The notes under the pieces were generated by a model that did not search any database, was not told the origin of the DNA, and saw only the letters and a list, made by a program, of their open reading frames with translations. Shown piece by piece: positions 49,292 to 61,500 of a DNA stretch of 64,000 nt. A program made the position numbers and the translations under genes. This DNA comes from Zonotrichia leucophrys gambelii. Taxonomy: Eukaryota > Chordata > Aves > Passeriformes > Passerellidae. The DNA is taken from assembly GCF_028769735.1 (NCBI RefSeq), contig NC_088173.1, forward strand, positions 15,192,038 through 15,256,037. Reading direction: 5' to 3'. Within the stretch, counting starts at the first letter, position 1, and each line of letters starts with the position of its first letter.

Positions 49292-49327
49292 TGATAACTC
49301 ACAATGATAATTCATTGTGAATTATCA
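49292..49327. repeat. 16-bp inverted repeat, one mismatch
   Basis: tgataactcacaatga (49292-49307) and tcattgtgaattatca (49312-49327) are complementary except for one C/A position, with a 4-base loop taat. Confidence 0.8.
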
Positions 49328-50680
49328 AATGAAGAGCAGATGCTGAAAGCAAGGACTGAAAAGAGTGTGCCCCTGCAGAAAGGATGATCTACACAAGTAG
49401 ATGACAACAATCCTGCTCTTTTCTAGGACTATGAATGCCAGGCTGAGGCCAATTGCATGAAGGTCAATAAGGTGAGGCACTGGGCTCTGACCACACGTAG
49501 GGATCAAACACCGAGTAGGTTTGCCAAGATGGAAAACAAAACCTCACTTCACTGAGAACTGCCAAGTCCATCACCCTTATTTGTCTTCCTTTTCAAAACA
49601 AAGGGGAAACCAGTTTTTCTACAATATTTTGGCTTTCAGACACTGCAAACCAATCTTCAATGCCACAGCTTTTTGTTCTCTCATCTGCTACAGCTATACA
49701 TGAATTTCATTATCCAGCTTACAGCATATTCAAATAGAAATTAACCAACAAAAAAGCCCAAGCTTGGTATTTTGAACCAGATCACTGTTCAATATTAAAA
49801 CATAGTGCTGAACACAGGGTGTGGTGCTATGGCAGTCTAAGACAGTGGAGCAGCTGCAGCAGTTCTGCCCTACTGTCTTTCTTCCTTTGTGTTAAGCCTT
49901 GTGGACTCATAAGGACATGAAAGCACAGCTATTATAGAGAGGAATAATAAAATAATTAAACTGAAAATACGCTTAACATGGTTTTTAAGGTAACTGCCAA
50001 CTCAGTGCCATAGAGCAACTAAGCACAGGAGCAGACAAGCATTTCCAGATGACACACACAACTCCCATTCATCTCTAGTAAAAAGACCAAAGGCAGACAA
50101 TCACATAGGATTCCTGGAACAGTAGTTACAGAAAGGAACTACAGATCCGTTGCTATTACAGCAGGACAGATAGGAGTTTAAGTAGAGCAGAAGGAAGCAT
50201 TTTGGAGGAGGATTTTTTCCATCTAACTTTACCACTAACCTCACCACCCTACACGCCCACCCTCAAAAAAAAAAAAGGCATTACGCAGACACACAGTAAA
50301 AGCATAAAAACTGATGGTGAAGCAGAAACTATTTGAAGCCCATAACTTTTGAAGTGGACTTCATTAGCAGTGTGGTAACTAGAAATTTTCTGATACTTGT
50401 CTTTTAGAATTGAAGAAATTGAACACAACTCTGCAAAAGCAGTTGAAAGATGACAGTGAACACGGATATTTGGTAGCAATGCAGTAATCCACTTCTGTGG
50501 TAAACATTTTTGAAGACAAGTTCACCTGCTGTACTTAACTGCTGGGACTGAGCAAACAGAGGGCTAGCATTATCAGGAAGAGTAGAAGATCAGCTATGAC
50601 TTGGGAAAAGAAGGATTTTAGGAATTTGGGCCACCTAGGTTTATATGCTGATTGTAGCTAGGGTGGATAATTTTCATCCA

Positions 50681-50776
50681 AATAACTAGGATAAACCTAT
50701 GTTTTAGACTTGTACTAAAAACAATGTGAATAACTAGGATAGATCTATGTTTTAGACTTGCACTAAAAACAACGTG
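50681..50776. repeat. 48-bp tandem duplication
   Basis: Both units start aataactaggata (50681 and 50729). I count four differences between them, all transitions, so it is older than the 50-bp duplication at 12652. Confidence 0.9.
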
Positions 50777-52015
50777 AATGAAAAATAAATGTTTTTGTTA
50801 TTACTTAACATTAACAATGAGAGGTGCTTACACAGTGTCAAGATCTTTTCTGAATTTTTAATCACCCCATCAGTGAGAAGAATGAGTTACACAAGAAGCT
50901 AGGAGAGGAAAGAACCAGTACAATTGACTTCCCCTGACCAAAGGGATACTTTATACCTTCTGGCCTCATACTCAGCATGTAAAGGTCCAGAAGAAGGAGG
51001 AAAGGGGGACATTTGGAAGGATGGCATTTGCCTTCCCAAGTCATGATTATACTTGGCAAAGCCCTGCTTTCCTGGGGATGACTGAAAACCTGCGTGCCCA
51101 TGGGAAGGTTGGAATCAATGCTTTGTTCTGCTTTGCTTGTGAGCGCAGATTTTGCTTTCCCTATTAAACTGCCTTTATCTCAACACACAACTTCTCTTTT
51201 CCAACTCAACTTCAATTCCCCCTCCCATCATGGTGAGACAGAGGAATGGGCAAGCAGATGGCTGGTGCTCTGTTGCCAGCTGGGATTAAACCAGAACTGT
51301 TTGGTTCAGATCACAGGACATATTTCAACAAAGGTCTCTCCATGAGGTAATACTGAGGGTGGGTAAATAAGAATCAATTTGTGTTATGTAGAAAATGGGG
51401 GTTATTTTCCTTCCCTTTCCTTTTCCTCAAGTCATCTTCCACTTTTTGTCATCTATTTAAGTCAATATTCAACTACCTTCCAGCTTGAAGGAGGGTTTGA
51501 CTCAATAAGAATTAGAGCCCGAGATATTACTCCATAAGGCAAGGGGTAAAAAACCAAAAACTGTTGTAGGAGGTGCCATACAACTTCAGCTATCTGTAAA
51601 GTAGATGTTAAACTAAAACAATCTTTAAAAAAAAAATCCTGCAAAATATTTTCCAATTGAATGGAATCAACGTGCACTGTGAAACACACATGAAGAAAGC
51701 AAGTTTCAGAAAGTTCTAGAGTGACTTCTGCAAAAAATGTTTGCCCTAACTAGGAAGGGAGAAAAGAATTCAGAGAAGTAGGAAATTAAATGCTTCATTT
51801 TGTGGTTATAGACTTTGGAACAAGCTAAACATTCAACTCTTCTCTAAAAACAAGCTTTCTGCTTTTCATATGGGTTGCACTGACAGCTGGGGTAAAAAGA
51901 GTTGTTTTAATTAAAACTCCACTCTAGGGAAGATCTTGTAGAACCAGCATCTGTACCTGGCCTGATGAATCTCCAGTAAACAAACAGACGGGGGTTTAGC
52001 ACAAGCATCAGTATT
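50777..52015. other. AT-rich non-coding DNA, nothing recognised
   Basis: No gene. Frames at most 83 codons. Contains the 14-bp palindrome gttttaattaaaac at 51904-51917. Confidence 0.6.
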
Positions 52016-52579
52016 TCAGAGGATTACAAAAAGCAATTTTGCTGGTATTTCTGAACACTCTGAATATAAAGCAGATGTAGCTGTGCTAGAAACAGCACTA
52101 AAATGCAACTGTTTCAGGAGAAACAAATGCAACTGAAGTAAAGGCTGCCTTATCTGTGTATTTGTTAAAAACATCTCAAATGGCATGGATATAGTATAGT
52201 AATCCCTCTCTTGAAACACTCTTTGACTAATCTGACTCACACCAGCATCAAGTTTAATATATACAGTAATAGAAAAACAAATCCGCAGACATTTTCTCAA
52301 GGGTAAACCAATAATTTGGAAACAATAGCACTTTTTGTCAGCTTGGAGTACTTCTATGTAAGAGTCAGCATTTATTGAAAAAACCCTCCACTTAAGGCAA
52401 AAAAATAAAGATAGCTGCATTAAAAAAGAAGAAATTTCAAAATGTAACAAAAACCACCCCTCCCCCCTCACCCCTCCCAAAAAACCCCTCAAAAAACCAG
52501 AACATACACATGTATTTAAACACATCCTAAAAAGGCATATTTGAAAGAAAATCTGGGAAAACCATGGGCTAAGAGTCAC
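52016..52579 (-). other. 187-codon open frame, coding status doubtful
   Basis: The longest ATG-to-stop frame in the window. The product would be Leu/Phe/Cys-rich, with a Gly/Arg-rich insert near residues 30-42 that comes from a simple C-rich tract on the plus strand (52455-52490). I see no signal peptide, regular membrane segments or catalytic motif, and no family comes to mind. A rough estimate with about 7% stop codons per frame position gives an expected count near 0.02 for such a length, so it is unusual but not compelling. Flanking splice sites, a promoter or a poly(A) site were not identified. It may be chance, or part of an unannotated or decayed transcript. Confidence 0.15.
52457..52478 (-). 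other. Potential G-quadruplex
   Basis: Four C runs on the plus strand (52457-52460, 52462-52467, 52471-52474, 52476-52478), i.e. G runs on the minus strand, with loops of 1, 3 and 1 bases; a fifth run lies at 52485-52488. This meets the usual G3+N1-7 rule. No gene start is near. Confidence 0.7.
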
Positions 52580-54639
52580 AGATTTGACTACTTGTATCAG
52601 ATAAGTTCAAACATTACACATTTCACAATTTTAATTGGGATATTCAAGCATTTACCTCTTTTTCTACTCTGTTTTGAGCTACTGATAGCCTTCAAACTTC
52701 TCATTTTTAACATGGTTCAGATCATAATTCTCATATTTGGAAATTATTTGAGGCTGGACTTCTAGTCTATATTTACATCACACTGCATTGTCTCAATAAA
52801 GATTTCCTTAAGGAAAAAAACCAGCCTGTAACAAAATATCTTCCAATAATAAGAATTACAAGCTGCTTGACAAGTGATAATACACACTGACCAAAAAGGA
52901 TAAATTGAGCAATACCACACACAATGGTTCTCTTAAGAGACCCAAGACTTGATGCAAAAAGTCTGATTACAGGATCTGTTTGAACAGAGAAAAACATTGC
53001 ACAGTAGTATTTTCAGGTCCCAAAACAGAAACTAATTGGCATAACACGTAGACAGTAGAAGGCAGAACACCCTAATAGAACAGAAATGTCAGAGCACATT
53101 TAGTATCCAAACAAAAGGCGTGTTTGTTTTAAAGTGAGAAGCACAATCTGTCAAGATAGCATTATTAGTAAAGAACCAAAGGTAAGAGTAAAGAGCAAAA
53201 TAGTACTTTAGTTTGAATGTGCATTATTTCAAATAATAACCACTACTCCTATTCATTCAACACCAGCAAATAAAAATCATAGCACAACATACAAAAAAAT
53301 TATTTTATTAAAATCCTATATATCTGTTCACTCTGTTATACAGAATTCAGCAGGAATATTGTTTACACTAATAATGTTCCTTCCAATATAGCCTGTTTTA
53401 GGCCAAACCACAATGTAAATAATATCATGTGCTTAAAAGTCCACACAAACATGTCAAAAGATTAGGGATGCTCCAAGTTCTGAAATTACAGAAGGCATAT
53501 ATTTGATAGGAAGACCTATTGATGCAAATTTGCAATGCCTTCAAACACCGTATCTAAACATGGTTACTGTTTAAAACTCGGTTATGAATGCTGGCATCTG
53601 TCTACTGTACAAATATATTTAATTTGTAATACATTTGTAAAAATGTATATATTTGCATGTAAAAATACATGTACATGCAAAACACATTTTTATCTTTGTT
53701 ATATTAGAACTTGTTTGAATTATATGCAATGGGATAAGACTAGAAAGATTGCTGGTAGATGGATGCAGATAGGCTTGCAGTATATCAAAGTCTTCCTACT
53801 TTCCCCACTGATTAATGCTGAAAAAGATGAAGCAAATAGCTTCATTATGCTGAATACCACTGAACCTCAAAGTTCACAGTAAATACTGTTAGAACCAGGA
53901 AGCAAGATTCATTGATGCATGCTGCTTTGTCATATACTTCATTTCTCCCAATAATATTTTTTCATTAATGCAAACATTGGACATTCATGCTTGCTTTCTC
54001 TTAAGGTATTACAACGAAGAAATTGACAAAATACTTTTTACTTTGTAAATACTTAGTTATTTTCAAACTTGTGCTCGTGATTTTTTCCATGTATTTGTTA
54101 AATAAATACAAATAGTTATGAATTTATTACCTTTGGTTCGTTGGAAGCCTTTTTTTCCTCTTTTAATAGTCTATTTTCCTCCTCTTTCCAACTAAGAATA
54201 TTATTCATTTTGCAAAGTGCTCAAGATTACTTATTGAAAAGTATAGTTAAGTCCCAATTTACCACAACCAGATTTCTTAATAGCTGTCAAATTATGTTTT
54301 CTTGGGCTTTGGAATGGAGGCATTGTCACGAAAAGAAGTCATCCTAGAGTTCTATGCATATAACTTTGGCAGACAGTGTTTGTGTTAACATATAAAAATC
54401 CACCCACCACTGAAAGTATATCCTCACAATGGGTTTCTGAGAATAAATTCCTGTTTCATTCAGAGTTTGCCACTAAAAAAAAGAAAACAACTACTCATAA
54501 CATGAAAAAAAAACTGAAAAGAAAGAACATTTAAAAAACTTAAAAGTTGAGTATAACTTTACAGCAGTTTTTGGAAGCTCCCATACTTCAACATGAAACC
54601 TTAAAACCAGCAGTTTTAAAGATGACTCTTGCTTTCATC
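52580..54639. other. AT-rich non-coding DNA, nothing recognised
   Basis: No gene; longest frame 115 codons. Around 53620-53690 the DNA is a mix of atgtat/tacatg motifs, including tttgcatgta (53652) and its complement tacatgcaaa (53672). Confidence 0.6.
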
Positions 54640-54766
54640 CTGAGATGAGCTCAGTTGGTCAGAGCATGGTGCTAATAATGCCTCAGGCTATGTGGAGTCA
54701 AACCTTGCACAGGCCATTCACTTGAGCTGGACTCTGTGGGTCCCTTCCAACCTAGAATAGTCTGTA
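54640..54766 (+). mobile_element. SINE: tRNA-Ile head plus CR1 tail (TguSINE1-like)
   Basis: The head aligns with tRNA-Ile(AAT): A box tgagctcagttgg (54646-54658), then tcagagcatggtgctaataa with the AAT anticodon at 54674-54676, B box ggagtcaaacc (54694-54704), and aggcca at 54711-54716 matching the 3' acceptor end. The tail, tgagctggactctgtgggtc then ccttccaacctagaatagtctgt, is a CR1 3' end. The junction ggccattcac(c/t)tgag is shared with the copy at 13312-13436, so both belong to one family. Pol III transcription followed by CR1-driven insertion is the known mode for such SINEs. The mutated stems and T-arm exclude a working tRNA. This copy lacks about 10 tail bases present in the other. Confidence 0.88.
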
Positions 54767-55568
54767 ATTAAGTATAATTTGCACTTCAGAAAATACACTA
54801 GGGAAACCAGAAATACATGTACTAGTCTTGCATCTTTCAGTCAAAATGAAACAGTTTCTATTCCAAAAACACAGAGGGCATACAGACATCTTTCCAACTT
54901 TTAATGGACTGAAAATAGCTAGACCTGTCACATACAAGTATGAAATGTTTCCTTCTTCTGCCAATACACTGTTATGCATAATATATGAATTTTGGTCAAA
55001 ATTAGTCAAGCAGAATGCAGCTGGTATTTAATTATTATAAATGAGAAATAAATAAATTTAGGTGTGATAAAAAAAAGTTCAGTGATTTTACAATTCGTAT
55101 GACTACCACTGCTAAAGTACATAAATGAGAGGAATGGAGTCCCTCAAAAATTTTTATATAGAGGTGTGTGTGTGTATATACACGCACCATGCACAGTGTA
55201 TGCAAGTGCATTTTATGCCTGCTTATCTCTTTATAGTATTTAGATGTGTTGTTCCTGTTTCAGTCTAGGGGAATTCAAGACAAGAACACAAAGATAATGA
55301 AAATTACTCTGAGAAGCCTGCAGAAATCAGTCTCTATGATTTCCACTGGCCATTCAGGAGGTCTCATAATGGTACAATTCCCTATTTGCTGCTATTCTTC
55401 TTACATCCCTGTCCCTCAAATTAGAATAAAGTGAACCACAGAAAAAAAAAAAAGATAAAACTGCAAAGAAACCATGCTTATGCACAGAGAAAGTGTAGAA
55501 AAATTACATCAGAGACCAGATTTAATTCCAGGGCATTATCCTTGAAAGAAAGAAAAAAGAAAAAAAAA
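54767..55568. other. AT-rich non-coding DNA with a TG tract
   Basis: No gene. A short (TG)n/(TA)n run lies at 55164-55185. Confidence 0.6.
55164..55180. repeat. (GT)n microsatellite
   Basis: gtgtgtgtgtgtata, about six GT units running into TA units. Confidence 0.8.
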
Positions 55569-55584
55569 GGGCAGGGGGGGAGGG
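55569..55584 (+). other. Potential G-quadruplex
   Basis: gggcagggggggaggg allows four GGG triplets with loops of 2, 1 and 1; another GGGG follows at 55593. It is preceded by an A/G-only stretch (from about 55545). Confidence 0.65.
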
Positions 55585-58500
55585 TCATTCATGGGGATAT
55601 GACGTTGTTAAAGCTGAAAGTATATCTGATGTCTCAGAATTGCTAGGGAGAAACAGAGAAAATAAAGCTCTTCACATCTCCAAAATCTGGACATCACTGC
55701 CTGCAACGATGTGGCACTCAAGAGAAATTATAAATCTAGATTTTAATAGCATTTTCCATAGAACATTTCTAAAGAATGCTAAACTCATGGCCTTACCACA
55801 TATAATATTTGCTGCAAAAAATCCTCTTTACAGGATTTCATCAGTCATCACTATTACCTCCTTTGTATAAAAAATCTGAAATAAAATTCTTCACCATTCA
55901 GTAACTAACATTGCACTGTACACTTCATCACTACCTGAGAAAAAGCTAATGTTTGACTCAATTTGATATTTTAAAAATTTCTCAGGCTGACATGTTACAC
56001 AGGTATGTATCACTTCAGATAGAAAACACAATGCATTACAGCTGTAATGTTGTCTGCAACACACGCAGAAATAAATTTACTGTAAACAGCAGAGAAAGCA
56101 TACTGTCCTTTAGATCAAGCATACTAAATCATGGCCAAAGGTAAGCATTTTCTATGTACTGATTTTCATGGTATTATCAAAGTATTTTCGTGCTACATTG
56201 ATATGAAAATTACTCTGCTGCAACATAAAAGTTGCCTTTTCCCAATAGCTCATTAGTAACAGAGAACCCCAACAGTTTCAGAATATTAATTCCTAATCTC
56301 TACCGAAATACATGACCATATTTTTATTCTTATTTTTACCCACCTTTTTGTGACTTTATGCATATGACATGTATGTAAAGTGGAGTGGTGTGGTGAATAC
56401 AGAAAGAGCACAGGTTAAAAGGCAACTAATTGTCATGAACCAAAACCACTACTCACTCTCTCCCACTCAGATTTCCACGATGGTGTGTCATCCCTATACT
56501 TTCACACCACCATTTATGTATGCATGCACCTGAAATGCTGAAGGTCTTTTGCAAAGATATATGTTCATCCTAGTCCTAGCCAGGAGACAGCAGTCAAAAA
56601 AGTGTGTTCTCAAGCTCTAGCTCCATAACCATGAAAACTGGAGCTGTGCACTGCAATACAGATCTGATTGGTATTAGACATGAGAACACAACCACATTTT
56701 CCCCTCAAATTAGACGGTGCAGACAATATAGCCTCTGTGATAGCTTTATGCTCTGCACTGGTTACATGACAGCCATCATAGAACAGATAATAGTCAATCT
56801 GGCATAAAGCCTGACAATAACGCTGACTTGTCAAAATTCCCAAAAAACTGTTGAGGTAGCAGAATATGTTTGTACCGGATCATTGATTACCATCGTGTAG
56901 TGGCAACCTTCTTGATTAGAAGCAGGAGCCCTAAAGCCAGATTCAGTCTGCTGTTGAACTGTGGCCTTGGAACAGCTTATCCCACCCACCTGGAGGACAG
57001 GGCTGAGCCGTGCCTTGCTCAGGTGAGCCAGTTTTTTCTGCCTGCCATCCACCGAGACCAAACCTCACAGAAAGCCAAGGCTTAAATACAAGCAATAACT
57101 TACTTCTTGTGGCTCCTAATTTGTGCTAACAGAAAGCAAGTTACAGGTAATTTCACAGGTAAAAAGTATACACAAATGTTTTACAGTTTAGTTTTCCTGA
57201 GCAATGTATCTAATTTAACCTGATAATTTAAGTGTGCAGAAATTGAAGCTAACAAAGCAGTAAACAAATGGTCATTTATTACACCTCATGAAGCAGTTTC
57301 TTTTCCCTACACTAGATACTGGAGTGTTTAATCAAAAAGGAAAATACTCCTTCCTTTTTGAATGTCACAGACCTTATAGCTAGCTCTGAGAATTCCACAG
57401 ATTCACATCTGTGAATATATAGTTGTGAATAAGCTTATCTTGCAGGCACTACAAAAAAATGCTTATGCTTTATCGCACTTCATTTCAGAAGTACTAATGC
57501 TCTCAAAGGGTAGGAGCAGAGATCTCTTGAGTAATTTGATTATATTTCAGGTAGTACATGTGGGCTTTAAATCAGCACCAAAATAGAGGCTAAACCAAGT
57601 TTCAGCCATCCCAAGGCCCTAGTTCAGTCTATGTTCCTATTCTTAAAATGAACCATAATTCACCTGAGAACCATAGATTAAGGGAAGAATGAGTAATATC
57701 ACAATGAGAAACTAAATTTGGTCTTTTCTAGGTGTAAAATTATGTTTCTACTTTTGGGGAGTGAAGATTTGCATCAAAACAAGATTACACTACCCCAAAT
57801 CAAGGACATAAATATTAAATTTAAAATAGACACATTTTTGCACACGCATGGTGGGGGAACCCAGGCACAAAGCAACCATAAAGAAAGAGCATTTTCTTAA
57901 TACAATAAATTTTCCACATTAAAAAAAAAGTGGAAATGACCCCTATTTGGAATCTGACCATTTTTTTTCCAAACACACTCATAGGCTCCAATTTAACTTG
58001 ATGCCATTACTTGATACTAATACCTGTTCTGGTGTCTGAAAGCCCCAAAATCACATTTACGTTGTGAGTAATTACTAGTATACCCTGTTATGCTAACACA
58101 ATGCAAGTTCCCAGAATAATTCATTCCCCCTGAGGCAAATTCCCTGCCTGCTATTGTATTCAAAAAATTACCTTTCCTTGCATTTTGAGAATTGCAGGTT
58201 GAATGCAGGTATCTCCATGCAGCACTTTTGACAAACAACCCTCTTGGGAACATCCCCAGTCTCCCTAAAAGAGTAGACTCTACATAACAAAGTAGGGAAA
58301 AGGGAATTTCATAACAAAAAACTCCAGACAGAGGTTGATGCTTCATTGAAAACCTTATATTGCCTCAAACTTAGAGTTCAAAGGAAGAAGGCAGTAGTGG
58401 TGTTTTACAGAGCCAAACAAACACAGAGTGGAAGTGTTTTGCCCAACACAAGACTAGCAGCAAAGCACAAGAACCAAATCAAACACCCTTAGTTTCACAG

Positions 58501-61500
58501 CATAACAAGAGCTGTTATGCTCCTTCCAACTTATCAGACATTTCTGACCAAATGTATTCTGCAATTCACTTTTCTGTCCAACAGAAACCTCTCTCAGGCA
58601 CAACCACAACATCTACTACCACAGACTAAATGCTGCAGCTCATTAGGCTATTACTGTTTGATCATCTATCTGCATCCACAGTGGTGCATAGAGATCCAAG
58701 ACCCTAAAACCAGATTACTATTATGCACTTATCTTTAAGGTGAATCAATATTTACTCTATTTGGCTAGGGAAAGCGAAGAATTGGGGAGGAGAAAAAAAA
58801 AAGAAAAAGGCTTCATACAACTGCATTTGAAATACTGCAAACACCAAGCCTAGCAGTTACAAGAATGACAGTTTTAGAAATAATGTTGTATGTCTAGATT
58901 ATTCCACATTAGGTGAAAATACTCACCACCACTGACATAGGCAGACCTCTTTTCAGCATAACTTCAGATAATCAAATTGAAAAAAAATACATTTAATTGG
59001 AGTTAAGACTTCTCCCTGTCCCCACTCCTCCTGTTGATGATACATAGTACAGAAGAGTTTTATATTGTTACAGCAATAAAGTGACCCTTATTCTCTTATT
59101 AGCAGAAGTCTGAAGCAGCTTGCATGAACAAGTACACATCACCAGCAACCCTATATTAAATATTTTCCATGCTTGTGTCACTTCAAATTCTTTACATTTA
59201 GACTTGTTCTTCAGATTGAGAAAACCCTTAAATATAAAAGCAGCTCTGCAGAAAGTATGGCACAAAAGCTCTAAGATGGAAAGAGCTGCATTCAGCTTGA
59301 TGACTGAGCCTATTTGACCTACATACTTAAAGACTTGTCTGCATTATTAACTATTTAGCTCCTCATCAAAAAAAAAAAAAAATCAATGAGGTACTTACCA
59401 GTTTTATTGTGCAAAAATTTATGCTTTTACATACTGCAGTAATATTAAGAACTATATCCATGTAGATTGATGACTAAATTATGAAAAATTGAATATATGA
59501 AAACTATGAAAATGCTCTTTAACTGATGTTTCTTCAGAACCTATTCTACTGTCAGAAAAAGAAAATCAGCCTAACACATTTTCTGCACAGCTAAGTTCCA
59601 AAAATTAGGTCTTATTGTTCCCTTAATTTTGAAAAGTAATGAGCCTTGTTTGATAAGGTAGAGTCTGTGCCTTTTTTAACAACCTACATGTGAATCACTT
59701 AAAAATATTCAGCTTCATTTAACATGACAGCTCAATAATTTAGATGCCGACTGTTCTTGCTTTGAATACTTGGAATCTAGTAACACCTCCATGATCCTGC
59801 TTACCTGTGCTTCAACAAACTTAACACAAAACATATTTTAGTCAAATTTAGTGATATCAGTTTTTAAGTGCATTTAGATTTTAAGGAAGTGATCTGAAGA
59901 TATGTCCCATTTATCCAGTGAATCACATAAGGAGAGCCTTCCTATGAAGAGGATTCCCAAGTTTACCTTGGCTTGCAGAGTATCACAAATTCTAAGATTT
60001 AATACGGTCCTGCAAGCTTTGTATACATTTTCAAAAATAAATCTAACTTGTGTAATAATTTATTTCTAGTATGTTGAGTCTGCTTTGGTGTCAGAGGAGA
60101 GCACCTCTTTAAATACCAATCACCAGATATGAAATACTGAAATTTTTCATATCCCGTGGTTTTTTCTGTGCAATTTTTGTAACAGGGAAGATTATCCATC
60201 TGTAAGTCCCAGAAGGCTCTAAAGCAACAGGGCTGCTGCATAGCTGAAAGATTTAACTGAAAGAGGAAATCTCTGAGTTGGGTTGAGATATCCACCATAA
60301 GTCTTGGAGTAATATCCCCCAAGTAGTGATCTGGAGCAGGAAAATTTGAAGTCCCCTAAGAAGTAAAAAGTGAACTGGAGAAACCAGAGACTTTAGTGAC
60401 TTCTGAGCTGTGGTGGATGGAAGATCAGTGGTAGAGCTGCTACACAGTGAGACAGACTAAATAAAATTTTATAATTGTTTTCCCTTTTTATTTTTAATAG
60501 TCTGCCATATCCATCTCTAGCCATTATGTAGCTGTGGCCAGAGAAAATAATTGATTTGTTGGAACAGAAAGCCAGTCTCTGCTAGAAAACCTATGATTCT
60601 TTACATAGCTCCTTTACATAAATTCTTCTGTGAAACTGGTCTGACATAATGCTTTTCCAATTCATGGGGAGGGGTTTTTGCCAGTTCCTTCTGCACCCCT
60701 TCCAGCCTTCAGAAAAACTAGCAGAACCCTATAATTAGCACTTCCCCTCCTATCCTACCTACAGGTCACATTTTTTCAGGGTTTACTGTACATAAAGAAG
60801 ACAGAATGAAGGTAAGAAAGAGAAAACGCAGATACTCTATAAGGTATAAATTCGAATACCTTTTTATTTTGTCATGCAAGCTTGGAATCTTTTGAGACAA
60901 TAAAAAATAAAATTGAAATATTTTTTCTCAAACAAGCCAGAATAGGAAGGAAAAGTATAATTTATCTATATTTCTAAATCTTTCCATAGAATGGATCACT
61001 TCAACATTAGAATGTTAAAGAGCAATACAACTCCTTGGGGAGTTTTTGTGAAATAATTTAAAATTGTGACAGCAATTATTTAAGAACATGTGCCTCATTG
61101 CTCCTTGAATCATTTCTACTGGTGTATAGAGTTGTCCTTAGATTCCCAGAATACTTCAACTGATATAGCAAAAAACCTCCACTCCCATGAGAAAGAGCAC
61201 TGCACTATATTATACCACTTAGTTTTCTCATCTAAATGTAGTCTTGAATTGTTCTGGAAAGCATTTGTTCTCATGCCTGCTTGAATATGCAACATTGCAA
61301 GACATGCTTCAAAGTATAGTCAAGTGAAATGATTGTTCAAAATCCTTGAATGTGTCAAACAACATTACAAAAGGATGCAATTATTTAATCTTGTGTAATA
61401 AACATGAGCATGGGAGTGCATGAGCACAGAATACAGACAATTTTTGAAGCCTAAATATCAGGAAATGTGTTTTCCTGATTTTAAAGGGAAAGACTCTAAT

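Larger units (their letters stand above)
47049..50680. other. AT-rich non-coding DNA with small repeats
   Basis: No gene. cagaatatgtttt occurs twice in tandem at 47778-47803. An imperfect 16-bp hairpin lies at 49292-49327. Frames are at most 76 codons. Confidence 0.6.

Noticed and set aside
54640..54716. Functional tRNA-Ile gene
   Set aside because: Acceptor, anticodon and T stems carry mismatches, and it is fused to a CR1 tail; it is a SINE head.
56870..57085. Possible exon ending at the donor-like ctcag/gtgagcc near 57020
   Set aside because: Strong-looking donor but no convincing acceptor, no known domain and frames open on both strands.
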